Positions 1-9,974 of a stretch of 64,000 nt of DNA are shown piece by piece. The position numbers and the translations under genes were made by a program. The notes beneath the pieces are model-generated. The model did no database searches, was not told where the DNA came from, and saw nothing but the letters and a program-made list of their open reading frames with translations. Positions within the stretch are counted from its first letter, which is position 1. Each line of letters begins with the position of its first letter. Source of the stretch: Paenibacillus sp. Soil750 (GTDB lineage: Bacteria > Bacillota > Bacilli > Paenibacillales > NBRC-103111); NCBI RefSeq assembly GCF_001428045.1, contig NZ_LMSD01000040.1:124096-188095 (forward strand), read 5' to 3'.

Positions 1-468
1 GATCAGAAGACGTTCGTGTTGAATTACTCTAAAAAGGGATCAAAAACACCGTTTTATCAGGTATTTGTTCAAGGCAACACAATCAGTCTTTCTCTCATAG
101 AAGGTGAAGCTACAACTTCAGATACGAAGGTAGAAGGTTTTTTCTCTAAAGATGGTAAGCCTGATCATTTTGCTGATGCCTACTTAAATGATGAAAAACT
201 GCTTTCATTACTACAAATTAGCCCAACAGAATTAAAAGAAGAATTAGCAAAAGGTAAATCTGTTGTGGACATTGCAGCAGCTAAACAAATCTCTAAACAA
301 CAAGTGATTGATGTCATTGCACAAACGCAAGCCGGTTTACAAATGCAAGGTGAAACCAATGGTAATGTTCCTAAAAACAATGCTTCAATTGAACAAATGT
401 CAAAAGCTATTGAACCAAAAGTATCACAAGTGATTGAACACAAAACTGAAACACCATTGAAGAAATAA
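1..468 (+). CDS. Unknown protein, 3' part only
   Basis: The frame is open from the first base of the window, so the gene almost certainly begins upstream; a GTG at 16 has no convincing ribosome binding site. The visible 155 residues carry no membrane segment. Around residues 65-105 lies a stretch of the pattern TELKEELAKGKSVVDIA followed by a short helix-turn-helix-like segment, a pattern I have seen in secreted or surface-associated Paenibacillus proteins. The tail is rich in Gln, Asn and Lys. A strong hairpin terminator follows 28 bases after the stop. I do not recognise a function. Confidence 0.6.
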   Translation, partial: DQKTFVLNYSKKGSKTPFYQVFVQGNTISLSLIEGEATTSDTKVEGFFSKDGKPDHFADAYLNDEKLLSLLQISPTELKEELAKGKSVVDIAAAKQISKQQVIDVIAQTQAGLQMQGETNGNVPKNNASIEQMSKAIEPKVSQVIEHKTETPLKK

Positions 469-495
469 CAAGTCTCAATAACCTCAACTCGCAAT

Positions 496-545
496 AATGA
501 CCCGCAAGAGTGGCATTTTTATAAATGTCACTCTTGCGGGTCATT
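496..545 (+). terminator. Intrinsic terminator after the partial gene
   Basis: Long inverted repeat with arms AATGACCCGCAAGAGTG and CACTCTTGCGGGTCATT, followed on the + strand by TTGTGTTTT. It separates the + strand gene from the convergent hybrid kinase and could also act weakly on the - strand. Confidence 0.85.
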
Positions 546-592
546 TGTGTTTTAAAAAGAGCCTTCCTTCGTCTAAGCACTAAGATAATCCT

Positions 593-3500
593 TTATTTCT
601 CTTGAGCATTTGCTGCCAAATACGCGATAATAGCATGATTAACCTGCGCCAACCTGCTCTCGGCAGTTTCCAAAAGCGCCTCCAACAACCCGACTGAACC
701 TTGATGGATCGCTGTTTGAAGCTCATCAGCCGTATGACTGAGCGGCGTTGCTCCGATGTTGGAAGCCACGCCTTTCAGCGTATGAGCAAGCATCAGCGCT
801 TCGGGATAGTCTATGTTCGCGATCGCCTCTCGTATCTCATCTATGGCGTTCACGTGATTCGCAGCAAACTTGTGCAAAATCCGCTCGTAGAGGTTCGCAT
901 TTTGTCCCAAGCGCCCTAGTGCCTCCGCCGCGTTCAAGGCAGGCAGCGCCTCGATTTGCTTCGCTGCTGCGACTTCAGCATACCCTCTCCCACGCGAGCT
1001 CTGAATCGTTCGCTGTAAGACGCTAAATAGCTGAATAGGTTCGAACGGCTTGGAAATATACGCATCCATGCCCGCTTCCAGGACCTGCTCCTTGACTCCC
1101 TGCATAGCATCAGCAGTCATCGCGATAATCGGCGTCTCTTGATCGAAATCCCTAATATTTCTCGTCGCCTCAAAGCCGTCCATGAGCGGCATCTGCAAAT
1201 CCATCAAAATGGCATCATACCGCTTAGTAGCTACACGTTTCAACGCTTCGATGCCATTCTCTGCTACGTCTACATGAATGTCCATTTCTTGAAGAATGGC
1301 TTGTGCCACCTGTTGGTTAATTTCATTGTCTTCCACCAGCAAGACCTCCGTGTTACGGAGCATGTGCAGTTTCTTGGTTTCACTCTCACCCTGTGGCGAT
1401 GCGATCTTCATCTGTAGCTGCTCTTGGAACAAGTTCGTTATTTGGTTATATAATTGAGACTGGCTCATTGGATAGTAGAGCACTTTTTTCACGGACGCCG
1501 ACTGAGATTTCAGCTGAAGCTCCGATTCATGATACGAACTGATCAGTACGATCACTTGCACAGGTGTCGCATATTCCAGCTTTATTTTCTCCGCCAAGGC
1601 TTGCGCCTTCTCATCCTGAAGCTTCCAATCGATCATAACCAGATCATATCGGCCGCTGGAACTAATTTGTTCCAATGCACTTTGGGCAGAATCTACGTCA
1701 TTAACAATGAATTGGAACTGTTCCAGTTGACTCTTCAGAACAAGACGCATTTCTTCGTCATCGCAAATAAGAAGCACACGCAGAAATTTTAAATAGGAAG
1801 CTACTGGCGCACTGAACAAGTGCTCAGAACCTACTTCGAACCTTACTGTGAAGATGAAGGAACTCCCCCTTCCCAGCTCGCTCTCGACATGAATCTCCCC
1901 TTGCATCAACTCTACAATACTCTTGCTGATCACTAGACCAAGACCTGTTCCCCCATATTTGCGGGTCGTTGACATATCGGCTTGTGTGAATCCGTGGAAC
2001 AATAATGCTTGCTGCGCAGGTGTCATCCCAATGCCTGTATCTCTTACTTCGAAGCGAAGTGAAACCCCACTGTCATCTTGTGAAGAAACAATTACCGCAA
2101 TCGTAATTTCACCTTCATCCGTAAATTTCAAAGCGTTATTCACCAAATTAAGTAAAACTTGATTCAATCGAAACGGATCACCATTCAAAACCTGAGGAAC
2201 TTCATGGTGGATGGAGAAATGCAGCTTTAACCCCTTCTCATACAGTGAAAATCCAATGATATTCGATATATTGCTCATAATTTCATACAAATCAAAATCG
2301 ATGCGCTCCAGCACAATCTTCTTTGCTTCAATTTTCGAGAAATCGAGAATATCACTGATGATCGTCAGCAAGCTTTTGGCCGAAAGAACCGTCTTCCCGA
2401 CGTAATCCTTCTGCCGCTCCGTGAGATCCGTTTGCTGCAGCAAATAATTCAATCCGAGGATAGCGTTCATCGGTGTGCGGATTTCATGGCTCATATTCGC
2501 CAAGAATTCACTCTTCGCCCGGTTAGCAGATTCAGCGGACTCTTTAGCGTCAGCAAGAAGCAGATTCTTGTTTTCCAGCTCAGATGTACGTTCCTCCACC
2601 AACACTTCAAGATGGTCTTTGTACTGATTCAGCGTCTCTTCGGCCTGCTTACGTTGGGTAATATCGACACCCGCAAAGATAACGCCGCCCACTTCTCCAG
2701 TTTCTGTCCAAATCAAGTTATTGCTCCACCCGTAAAGGCGCTCTTCACCTAATTTATCTACGATGAGCGATTCAAAATAATCCGACAAAGCTTCGCCATT
2801 CATGAATTCTTGGTAGCGCCCTTTTCGCATTTCAAAAAGATGCTCAGGACCACAAACTTCAAACCAATCCTTACATAAGGCATCCTTTTCCTCATAACCT
2901 AGCACCGAGTAACCCTTACGGTTCAACATGTCAATTTTACCATCTCGGTCCAAAACGACAATCATGACATCAATGAGATCGAGATAGCTCTGGGCCTTCT
3001 CTTTCTCCTTCATCAACTTCTGTTCGCCTTTCCTCCGCACGGATCGAGTCTGCAAGGCAAGAGCAACCCCAATGGCAATCGCCACGATCGTAAATATGCT
3101 CGCCATCCAAAGTACTAACTCACGCTGATTGGATGTGCGATCTACATCTCTTTGGGTTCCCATCAAATTGTAATCAATCCACTTCTGTAAGCTTGCGTCA
3201 GCTTGCTCTCGACTCGGTGTGAGCATGTCCAGCAAGCTCTTCCCCCTGATATAATCACCAGATTGGACGGCATCTATGATAAGCTGACCTTTCTGCAAGT
3301 AATCTATCGCATTATCCGACACTTCTATATAAATCTCTCTTTCACTTTCAGAGTTGATGAAGGACTCATAGCCTCGATACTTCTCATCAAACTGTCGGCG
3401 GACATTCTGATATGAGGTAATCACGTTAAGAAGGGTATTCTTATCCGTTTCAAGCAACATTTTATGCAAAAGAACTCTTTCCTGTGTAATGAGCTCTTGC

Positions 3501-3664
3501 ATCTCTACAATTCTAGCAATACTCGGCATCCAATTCGTCTTGACGTGGTCAAGAGTCCCCTTCAGAGCGAACATTTGGTAGAAGTTTGTTCCAATAACTG
3601 CTATTAGTAAAGCTATGATGATGATAAAGGTCCACATCGACCTCACCAAAGTAATCGCTTTCAT
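593..3664 (-). CDS. Hybrid sensor histidine kinase (PAS, HisKA, HATPase, two receivers, HPt)
   Basis: Multistep phosphorelay kinase of 1023 residues. A membrane segment at about 10-30, an extracellular four-helix-type region and a second membrane segment near 185-205 frame the sensor. A PAS domain (about 225-340) and a coiled coil lead to the HisKA box (SHEIRTPMNAI, His393), then the ATPase domain with N-box LNLVNNALKF, DTGIGM and GGTGLGLVI. Two receiver domains follow: a divergent one (about 628-745) and a canonical one with phospho-acceptor Asp822 in LMDLQMP. A C-terminal HPt domain carries His961 in AHTLKGVASN. All phosphotransfer residues are present. No response regulator is adjacent, so the output partner is unknown. 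The chemoreceptor gene lies just upstream in the same direction, but a terminator-like hairpin separates them. The ATG has a GAGGGGTGAG ribosome binding site. Confidence 0.93.
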   Translation of the reverse strand: MKAITLVRSMWTFIIIIALLIAVIGTNFYQMFALKGTLDHVKTNWMPSIARIVEMQELITQERVLLHKMLLETDKNTLLNVITSYQNVRRQFDEKYRGYESFINSESEREIYIEVSDNAIDYLQKGQLIIDAVQSGDYIRGKSLLDMLTPSREQADASLQKWIDYNLMGTQRDVDRTSNQRELVLWMASIFTIVAIAIGVALALQTRSVRRKGEQKLMKEKEKAQSYLDLIDVMIVVLDRDGKIDMLNRKGYSVLGYEEKDALCKDWFEVCGPEHLFEMRKGRYQEFMNGEALSDYFESLIVDKLGEERLYGWSNNLIWTETGEVGGVIFAGVDITQRKQAEETLNQYKDHLEVLVEERTSELENKNLLLADAKESAESANRAKSEFLANMSHEIRTPMNAILGLNYLLQQTDLTERQKDYVGKTVLSAKSLLTIISDILDFSKIEAKKIVLERIDFDLYEIMSNISNIIGFSLYEKGLKLHFSIHHEVPQVLNGDPFRLNQVLLNLVNNALKFTDEGEITIAVIVSSQDDSGVSLRFEVRDTGIGMTPAQQALLFHGFTQADMSTTRKYGGTGLGLVISKSIVELMQGEIHVESELGRGSSFIFTVRFEVGSEHLFSAPVASYLKFLRVLLICDDEEMRLVLKSQLEQFQFIVNDVDSAQSALEQISSSGRYDLVMIDWKLQDEKAQALAEKIKLEYATPVQVIVLISSYHESELQLKSQSASVKKVLYYPMSQSQLYNQITNLFQEQLQMKIASPQGESETKKLHMLRNTEVLLVEDNEINQQVAQAILQEMDIHVDVAENGIEALKRVATKRYDAILMDLQMPLMDGFEATRNIRDFDQETPIIAMTADAMQGVKEQVLEAGMDAYISKPFEPIQLFSVLQRTIQSSRGRGYAEVAAAKQIEALPALNAAEALGRLGQNANLYERILHKFAANHVNAIDEIREAIANIDYPEALMLAHTLKGVASNIGATPLSHTADELQTAIHQGSVGLLEALLETAESRLAQVNHAIIAYLAANAQEK

Positions 3665-3714
3665 TGTGACTCACCCCTCTTAGCCGATTATAACATAATG
3701 TCTATGTTTCTAGT

Positions 3715-3746
3715 GAAAAAGGCCAATCAGAATTTCCTGACTGACC
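3715..3746 (-). terminator. Terminator after the chemoreceptor gene
   Basis: On the - strand the arms GGTCAGTCAG and CTGATTGGCC pair (with wobbles) around GAAATT and are followed by TTTTTC. It lies between the chemoreceptor stop and the hybrid kinase start. Confidence 0.7.
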
Positions 3747-3794
3747 TCCTAAATACCTAGCTATTTATGTGAATATAGCTGATTAGACCTACAA

Positions 3795-5822
3795 CTAGCG
3801 AGTTTTAAAGCGAGAAAGCGATTCTTGTAACTCTTGCGCCATATGACTTAAATCCTCTGCAGAGGCAGATATTTCTTCCATTGCCGCGAGCTGCTTCTCC
3901 GAACCTTTTGAGATACCTTGACCATGCTCATGAGACGCCTTCGTCATGTAGACAATCTCGCTCATGGACGCTGATACTTCCTCTGTTCCTGCCGACATTT
4001 CTTGCGATGCTGCGGATACCTCTTGGATTTGATCTGAGATTTCTTCGAACGCAACCGTCACACGATTAAAGACTTGACCTGCTGCATCAATCAGATCGGA
4101 ACCTTTCTCCACGTCCTTGACACCATTGTTCATCGCTTGTACCGCTCTTGCTGTCGATGATTGGACTTCACGGATCAATTGGGAGATATCCTTTGCTGAC
4201 GAGGACGACTGCTCTGCAAGCTTCTTCACTTCATTCGCTACCACAGCGAAGCCGCGACCTTGCTCGCCAGCACGTGCCGCCTCGATCGAAGCATTCAGCG
4301 ATAGCAGTTGGGTTTGGTTCGTAATTTCGGTAATGACCGAAACGATTTCCCCAATCTTTTGCGAGTAGGCTTCGAGTGCTCTCATATCTTCGGCCGATTT
4401 GCCAACCGACTCATTAATGAACTTCATCTGTTCAACGGCTTGCGTGATAGCAACACGGCCTTGCTGCACTTCCATCATCGACGTATGAGAGGCTTCCGTC
4501 ACAACAGAGGAAGATTCGGCAATTCGCTGAACGCCTACCGCCATTTCACCCATCGCAATCGACGTTTGCTCGGCTCCCATCAGTTGACCCTCACTCGCAT
4601 TGAATACTTCTTGCATAGACTCGACGATGCGATTGGAAATGCCAACAGATTCCGTCGCCGCAGCCGTAAGCTCCTCCGATGATGCACCTAGCTGCTCTGC
4701 GGTAAAACTGGCTTTACCGACGATATCCGAGAAGGAATCTAACATCAGATTCATATTCACAGCTAGTTGGCCAAGTTCATCACTGCGATTGATCGTAAGT
4801 CGTGGGGTCAAGTCCCCCGCCGCCATCTTCTTCACAGCTTCTGTAATCGCCAGCACTGGTTTCGTTGTCGCCGTAGATACCAGCAGCGCAATAGTAGCTA
4901 CAACAATCGTCGTGATCACAGCCAGCCATATGGATACATGCGTTGCCGTTGTTACGGCGCCAAATACTTCATCATCCACCACATTTGTAATTAGGCGCCA
5001 GCCAGTTGATGGAATCGTATCGAAGCTGATTTCTCTCGCCACACCATCATCACCTGTAAAATTGATCGTCCCACTTTTTTCTTTCAAAACTGTTTCTTGT
5101 AATTTCGCTGCTTCCGACTTCGGAAGCACATCCACTATATTTTTTCCAGCTAGTTCTTTGCTCGGATACGTTAACAGTCCACCACTAGGGGACATTAAAT
5201 ATCCATAACCAGTTTCGCCTAACTGAATCGTATCGGTGTATACATTGAGGTTACTAGTCGTCAGAGGAGTGAAAATCCCGCCAATAAAATTCTGCTTCTC
5301 ATCGAGCATCGGGACAAATAAAACAATGATGTTATTCCCACTTGTCTTACTGACGAGGAGATCCGTACTCACCGGCTGCTTCGTTTGTTTGGCTTGCTTG
5401 ATGTAATCACGATCGGATACAGAAATTTTCTGTCCTGCTGAAGTTAGCGCCATTTCATCTTTATTCACATAAACGTACTGTTCGACGTCTTTGTTGGCTT
5501 GTTCGAATTTGAGGAGTGTTTTGATGATTTCCTTCTCATTCCCACTCTTGATCTCCTCATACTTCAGCATTTCTTTCAGAATGGAGATTTGACGCTGAAT
5601 GGAGTAATCGATGGCCGTAACATTCGCTTTCAGAATACTCTCTTCCTTGGAGTGAACTTCATCATTCACCACATTTTTTAAATAGTAGGATGAAAAAACG
5701 GTACTAAATAACATCGGTACCAACGCGATAACTAGAAACATTATCGTCATTCTTGCTCTGAACGAAGTAAAGGAGACTGCCTTCACCCACCCTTGTACAT
5801 TCATTCCTCGTTGCGTATTCAT
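3795..5822 (-). CDS. Methyl-accepting chemotaxis protein with Cache sensor
   Basis: Transmembrane chemoreceptor of 675 residues. There is a membrane segment at about 25-47, an extracellular double-Cache-type sensor to about 290 (with GGIFTPLTTSNLNVYTD and GYGYLMSPSGGLLTYP), a second membrane segment around 297-320, a HAMP linker, and a long coiled-coil signalling domain. The hairpin tip reads ITNQTQLLSLNASIEAARAG, the conserved CheA/CheW contact region, followed by GRGFAVVANEVKKLAEQS. The ligand cannot be read from sequence; Cache domains usually bind small metabolites. The ATG follows an AGGAGGAG site. No chemotaxis operon genes are adjacent, so it is a stand-alone receptor. Confidence 0.95.
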   Translation of the reverse strand: MNTQRGMNVQGWVKAVSFTSFRARMTIMFLVIALVPMLFSTVFSSYYLKNVVNDEVHSKEESILKANVTAIDYSIQRQISILKEMLKYEEIKSGNEKEIIKTLLKFEQANKDVEQYVYVNKDEMALTSAGQKISVSDRDYIKQAKQTKQPVSTDLLVSKTSGNNIIVLFVPMLDEKQNFIGGIFTPLTTSNLNVYTDTIQLGETGYGYLMSPSGGLLTYPSKELAGKNIVDVLPKSEAAKLQETVLKEKSGTINFTGDDGVAREISFDTIPSTGWRLITNVVDDEVFGAVTTATHVSIWLAVITTIVVATIALLVSTATTKPVLAITEAVKKMAAGDLTPRLTINRSDELGQLAVNMNLMLDSFSDIVGKASFTAEQLGASSEELTAAATESVGISNRIVESMQEVFNASEGQLMGAEQTSIAMGEMAVGVQRIAESSSVVTEASHTSMMEVQQGRVAITQAVEQMKFINESVGKSAEDMRALEAYSQKIGEIVSVITEITNQTQLLSLNASIEAARAGEQGRGFAVVANEVKKLAEQSSSSAKDISQLIREVQSSTARAVQAMNNGVKDVEKGSDLIDAAGQVFNRVTVAFEEISDQIQEVSAASQEMSAGTEEVSASMSEIVYMTKASHEHGQGISKGSEKQLAAMEEISASAEDLSHMAQELQESLSRFKTR

Positions 5823-6020
5823 TTTCTCTTACTCCTCCTATATGCTAATTGCTTCTCTTTAGTTGGTCACACCAAATTTGTCTCCACCAAAAACTGGTAT
5901 TTAAGAAATTCAGACTCACTTCGACATTTTCCTTCAAAATACGACATTAACAGACTGACTGCTTCCCCCCCCTAACTTTTCGTATCCAGCTATCACTACA
6001 ATTTTAAGGCCCCACCTACC

Positions 6021-6210
6021 AAATAACTGGAAAAACTCCATCTATATTTCCTTTTTTTCACCCCAAATTCAATTTAAACGGAAAATATGTAGTTAATTCT
6101 TACAGAAACACCCCAATTGACAATTCAGCTCCGAAATAGCTGTATTATTTACAGTTAATCGAAATAAATTGAGCATTAGCGCTAAATTAGCTGTATGAAA
6201 TCCAGTTATT
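6021..6210. repeat. Four-motif intergenic element, family A, copy 1
   Basis: Within the 500-base gap between the chemoreceptor and the nucleoside importer operon. Two forward motifs (about 6021-6051 and 6074-6101) are followed by two reverse motifs (about 6131-6157 and 6182-6210). Motif 1 and the reverse complement of motif 4 share AATAACTGGA exactly. Motif core, forward sense: TGGAAAAANTACAGCTAATT. Individual motifs contain short palindromes, such as TGGA-AAAAC-TCCA wording in motif 1 (as GGAAAAACTCC) and CTGTA-AATAA-TACAG in motif 3. Apart from a short TTCGGG-like run at about 6228-6252, I see nothing else in this gap. Confidence 0.7.
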
Positions 6211-6270
6211 CTATTCGGGTTGTACGAGGTTCGGGTTCGAGTTCGGGGTTCCTCGACCTACTTAATTGGT

Positions 6271-6312
6271 AAAAAAAAGCACCATCCCAGGATTACTCCC
6301 ATGATGGTGCTT
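6271..6312 (-). terminator. Terminator of the nucleoside importer operon
   Basis: Arms AAGCACCATC and GATGGTGCTT, with an eight-T tract on the - strand immediately after the stem. It lies 11 bases beyond the last permease stop codon. Confidence 0.9.
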
Positions 6313-6322
6313 CTTTATCAAT

Positions 6323-7306
6323 CTATCTCTTGCCTGGATCGTACGGCTCACCCAGTGCGGACGGTGCTTTCGCGCGGCCCACGGCTCCTGCCAATACCAG
6401 GATTGTCAGTACGTAAGGCAGCATGTAGAGGAATTCCTGCGGAATGCTTTTGGAGAAATCGAACAACCGCATGAAATTGTTGAGCGCTTGCGCCATCCCG
6501 AAGAATACCGCGGCGCCCAATGCGCCAAATGGATGCCATTTGCCGAAAATCATCGCGGCCATCGCAATAAAGCCTTGACCCGAGATCGTGTTATGCGAGA
6601 ACGCACTCGTTGTCGTTAGCGTAATCGTTGCCCCGCCGAGACCGCCGAGCAGACCGCTGATCAGTACAGCGAGATAACGGATACGTTTTACTTTAATCCC
6701 AACCGTATCCGCAGCGCTCGGATGTTCACCAACGGCACGCAGGCGTAGGCCGAACGGTGTTTTGAACAGTACATACCACGTCACGAAGACTAGTATTAAC
6801 GCAATATACGTTGTCGGATAAGCTGTAAAGAGTGCATACCCGATATAAGGAATCTTGGAAAGAAGCGGAATTTCCCATTTGGAGAATACATCATTCAGGG
6901 TTTCGGTTTGACCCGCGCCGTTGAACAATACTTTCACCAAGTACAACGTTACGCCCGCTGCCAAGAAGTTGATCACAACACCACTGATAACTTGATTAGC
7001 TTTGAACGAAATCGTCGCAACCGCATGAATCAAGGCGAAGATCAGAGCGAATAGCAGCGCGCACAAGAGTCCTATCCACGGGGACCAAACGCCCATGTTC
7101 GCCTCTTCCGCATAGTAAGCGCCAACCGCGGAAGCGAATGCGCCGGAAACCATCAGACCCTCGATACCGATATTGACGATACCGGAACGCTCCGAGTAAA
7201 TACCGCCTAAAGCCCCGAAGATTAGCGCTGTGGAATACACCAGCGTTGTATTAATAAGTTCACTGAATTTCGTGAAGAACGCGTTAAGCATACTGAGCAG
7301 GTCCAT
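6323..7306 (-). CDS. nupQ: Nucleoside ABC importer, permease subunit NupQ-like
   Basis: Integral membrane permease of 327 residues with many hydrophobic segments. It belongs to the BPD_transp_2 (branched-chain amino acid/ribose/BMP) family, seen in VNIGIEGLMVSGAFASAVGAYY and LRAVGEHPSAADTVGIKVKRIRYLAV, the cytoplasmic loop that contacts the ATPase. It is the last gene of a four-gene operon in the same order as Bacillus nupNOPQ (guanosine and other nucleosides). The ATG at 7306 has GAGAGGGC upstream and begins one base after the stop of the preceding permease gene, so the two are probably translationally coupled. Substrate assignment is by operon similarity. Confidence 0.88.
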   Translation of the reverse strand: MDLLSMLNAFFTKFSELINTTLVYSTALIFGALGGIYSERSGIVNIGIEGLMVSGAFASAVGAYYAEEANMGVWSPWIGLLCALLFALIFALIHAVATISFKANQVISGVVINFLAAGVTLYLVKVLFNGAGQTETLNDVFSKWEIPLLSKIPYIGYALFTAYPTTYIALILVFVTWYVLFKTPFGLRLRAVGEHPSAADTVGIKVKRIRYLAVLISGLLGGLGGATITLTTTSAFSHNTISGQGFIAMAAMIFGKWHPFGALGAAVFFGMAQALNNFMRLFDFSKSIPQEFLYMLPYVLTILVLAGAVGRAKAPSALGEPYDPGKR

Positions 7307-7307
7307 A

Positions 7308-8387
7308 TTACGAAGCCCTCTCTTTCTTGCGTTTGCCGTAGAACGGGATCAGTACCCATTTGACAATACCTTGGGTAGCAACGAAGAAAATCACCGATCC
7401 GATGACAATACGGATAATTTCTGGTGGTACATCTGCACCAAAGCTCATCCCCGCAGATCCATAAGATAAGCCGCCGAAAAGGACAGCGCCCAGCACAACG
7501 CCTATCGGATTGTTGGCCCCAAGCAAGGATACTGCGATACCGTCAAACCCATACCCCGGCGTTCCTGCCGCAACGACCTGATAATGGAATACACCGAGAA
7601 CCTCGAATACGCCAGCAAGTCCAGCAAATACTCCAGAGATAAACATCGCCTTGATGATGTTCTTATTCACGTTCATGCCCGCATACTTAGCGGCATCGAT
7701 ATTATGCCCTACGGCACGCAGTTCGTAACCTTGCTTCGTTTTCCAAAGAATCAAGTAGAAGACGACCGCGGCCAGAATGGCAATCAAGGTCCCCCAGTGG
7801 AGCCTCGCATGGTTCATCGCTTCCGACAACCAGCCGATACTGAGTGAAGCCGAGTCTTGAATCATATAAGAACGTTGCTGCTTCGGCTCAAGAAGGAAGG
7901 TGTTCACGATATAATTGGACAAGAACAACGAGATCCAGTTCAACATGATCGTGGTGATTACTTCGTTTACGCCTCGTTTCGCTTTTAAATAACCTGCAAT
8001 AGCTCCCCATAATCCACCGATCAATGCGCCTACAATCACTGCAAGGGGAGCATGAATGATCCATGGCAAGCCATGGATTTTGACACCAATAAAAGTAGCC
8101 CCCGTCATCCCCATCACGAACTGCCCTTCCGCACCAATATTGAACAACCCTGTACGGAAAGCGAAGGCAACGGATAATCCGGTTAAAATAAGTGGCGTAA
8201 TCGCCCGAATCGACTCCCCGATATCGTACGGACTTCCCAATATCCGAGAGAACAGTGACCCATACGCAGCAATCGGATTGTAACCGCCAGCCAGCATGAC
8301 AAGCGCTCCGAATAGCAGCCCCAGCACGATCGCTACAAGGGGATTGACCGCTGATTCACTTGTAAAAACGCGAACAATTTTATTCAT
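7308..8387 (-). CDS. nupP: Nucleoside ABC importer, permease subunit NupP-like
   Basis: Membrane permease of 359 residues, the second inner-membrane partner of the BMP-family importer. It shows the family's ATPase-contact loop (ELRAVGHNIDAAKYAGMNVNKNI) and the GLFNIGAEGQFVMGMTGA segment. The C-terminus is basic (KRKKERAS). It overlaps the end of the upstream ATPase gene by 8 bases and has an AAAGGAG site, so co-translation with its partners is likely. The predicted role is formation of the channel for nucleosides bound by the lipoprotein encoded at 10056-11111. Confidence 0.88.
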   Translation of the reverse strand: MNKIVRVFTSESAVNPLVAIVLGLLFGALVMLAGGYNPIAAYGSLFSRILGSPYDIGESIRAITPLILTGLSVAFAFRTGLFNIGAEGQFVMGMTGATFIGVKIHGLPWIIHAPLAVIVGALIGGLWGAIAGYLKAKRGVNEVITTIMLNWISLFLSNYIVNTFLLEPKQQRSYMIQDSASLSIGWLSEAMNHARLHWGTLIAILAAVVFYLILWKTKQGYELRAVGHNIDAAKYAGMNVNKNIIKAMFISGVFAGLAGVFEVLGVFHYQVVAAGTPGYGFDGIAVSLLGANNPIGVVLGAVLFGGLSYGSAGMSFGADVPPEIIRIVIGSVIFFVATQGIVKWVLIPFYGKRKKERAS

Positions 8388-9921
8388 GAAGGGCTCCTTT
8401 CTCCGTACGCTTACTGCCCGCCATCAGCAGACCGATCTCTTGGTCGTTCGTATCCTGCGGCATCACTTCGCCCACAATCTGTCCTTCGTAGATAACGGCA
8501 ATTCGATCGGAAACATTCATAATTTCATCCAACTCAAAAGAAATCAACAGAACGGCTTTCCCTTTGTTCCGCTGCTCAATCAGCATCCGATGAACGAATT
8601 CAATCGCACCAACATCCAAACCACGCGTCGGCTGCGCCGCAATCAATAAATTGGGATTCTTATGTATTTCCCTTGCAATAATCGCCTTTTGCTGATTACC
8701 CCCAGATAAGGAGCGTGCCTTGTTGTAAATACTCGGTGTGCGCACATCGAACTGCTTAATCAACGCCTCCGCATGCTTATCGATGACGTCATAATTCAAG
8801 AAGCCGCCTTTGTTATACGCAGGGTGGAAATATGTTTCGAGCACCATATTTTCACTCATTGTAAAATCAAGCACAAGCCCGTGTTTATGTCGATCCTCAG
8901 GGATATGTGACAATCCGGCCTCCGAAATTTCTCTCGGCGTCTGGTTCGTAATATCGCTGCCCATGAGCAGCACTGTCCCGCCATCTACGGTACGCAAGCC
9001 CGTCAATGCTTCGATCAGTTCACTCTGACCGTTGCCATCTACACCCGCGATACCAAGAATTTCCCCAGCCTTCACTTCAAAATTAAGCCCTTTGAGCGAG
9101 GCTAATCCTTGTTGATTACGCACCATTAAATCTTGCACCTGGAGAACAGGCTCCCCAAGTTTTACGGCTGCCTTGTTCACTTTAAAAGAGACATCGCGTC
9201 CAACCATTTTCTCGGCCAGTATTTGCGGATTCGCTTGTGCGCATGCCAAGGTATCAATCACTTTACCACGACGAATAATCGTCACTGTATCGGCGATCTC
9301 CATAATTTCTTTCAACTTATGTGTAATGAGAATAATGGACTTGCCCTCTTTTACAAGGTTACGCATAATGACCATCAATTCACTAATCTCTTGCGGCGTT
9401 AGTACAGCTGTAGGCTCATCAAAAATTAAAATATCAGCGCCGCGATACAGCGTTTTCAATATTTCGACACGCTGCTGCATACCGACTGAAATATCTTCAA
9501 TTTTGGCTTTTGGATCCACACGTAAACCATATTGCTCAGATAGCTTGCGCACTTTATCTTGCGCTGTTCGAATATCCACATTCATACCACGTTTGGGTTC
9601 CATCCCCAAAATGATATTTTCAGTTACTGTAAACGGTTGTACCAACTTGAAATGTTGATGCACCATCCCGATGCCAAGCTCAATCGCTCGATTGGGACTG
9701 TCGATAAAAACCTCGTTGCCTTGTACATGAATACTACCTTCGTCCGGCTGATATAAACCGAACACAATGTTCATCAGTGTTGATTTTCCAGCACCATTTT
9801 CACCAAGCAAGGCATGAATTTCGCCTTTTCTCAACTTCAGGCTAATGGCATCATTAGCAACAATGCCTGGAAAACGTTTCGTAATGTTGCGAAGTTCAAC
9901 AACTGGGACTGCTTCACTCAT
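8380..9921 (-). CDS. nupO: Nucleoside ABC importer, double ATPase NupO-like
   Basis: Fused ATP-binding protein of 513 residues with two ABC cassettes, as usual for sugar and nucleoside importers of this class. The first has Walker A GENGAGKST, signature-like SVGMQQRVEIL and Walker B ILIFDEPTAVL. The second lacks a canonical Walker A (GVDGNGQSE, with Gln in place of the Lys), carries signature LSGGNQQKAIIAREI and ends its Walker B region in LLIAAQPTRGLD with Gln where the catalytic Glu normally sits. The degenerate second site is a known trait of this family. The ATG follows AGGGTGATC. Confidence 0.93.
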   Translation of the reverse strand: MSEAVPVVELRNITKRFPGIVANDAISLKLRKGEIHALLGENGAGKSTLMNIVFGLYQPDEGSIHVQGNEVFIDSPNRAIELGIGMVHQHFKLVQPFTVTENIILGMEPKRGMNVDIRTAQDKVRKLSEQYGLRVDPKAKIEDISVGMQQRVEILKTLYRGADILIFDEPTAVLTPQEISELMVIMRNLVKEGKSIILITHKLKEIMEIADTVTIIRRGKVIDTLACAQANPQILAEKMVGRDVSFKVNKAAVKLGEPVLQVQDLMVRNQQGLASLKGLNFEVKAGEILGIAGVDGNGQSELIEALTGLRTVDGGTVLLMGSDITNQTPREISEAGLSHIPEDRHKHGLVLDFTMSENMVLETYFHPAYNKGGFLNYDVIDKHAEALIKQFDVRTPSIYNKARSLSGGNQQKAIIAREIHKNPNLLIAAQPTRGLDVGAIEFVHRMLIEQRNKGKAVLLISFELDEIMNVSDRIAVIYEGQIVGEVMPQDTNDQEIGLLMAGSKRTEKGALHE

Positions 9922-9974
9922 AAGATCACCCTAATGATCAATTTTTTGTTCTTTGTTTCCCATTAAAACTAAAG

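Noticed and set aside
4600..5208. 202-residue + strand frame opposite the chemoreceptor gene
   Set aside because: It is antisense to a clearly conserved MCP domain; its composition (Ser/Thr/Ala/Val runs) mirrors the MCP codons and there is no ribosome binding site.
6220..6474. + strand frame across the terminator of the nucleoside operon
   Set aside because: It crosses an intrinsic terminator and the end of a permease gene, has no ribosome binding site and gives a low-complexity product.
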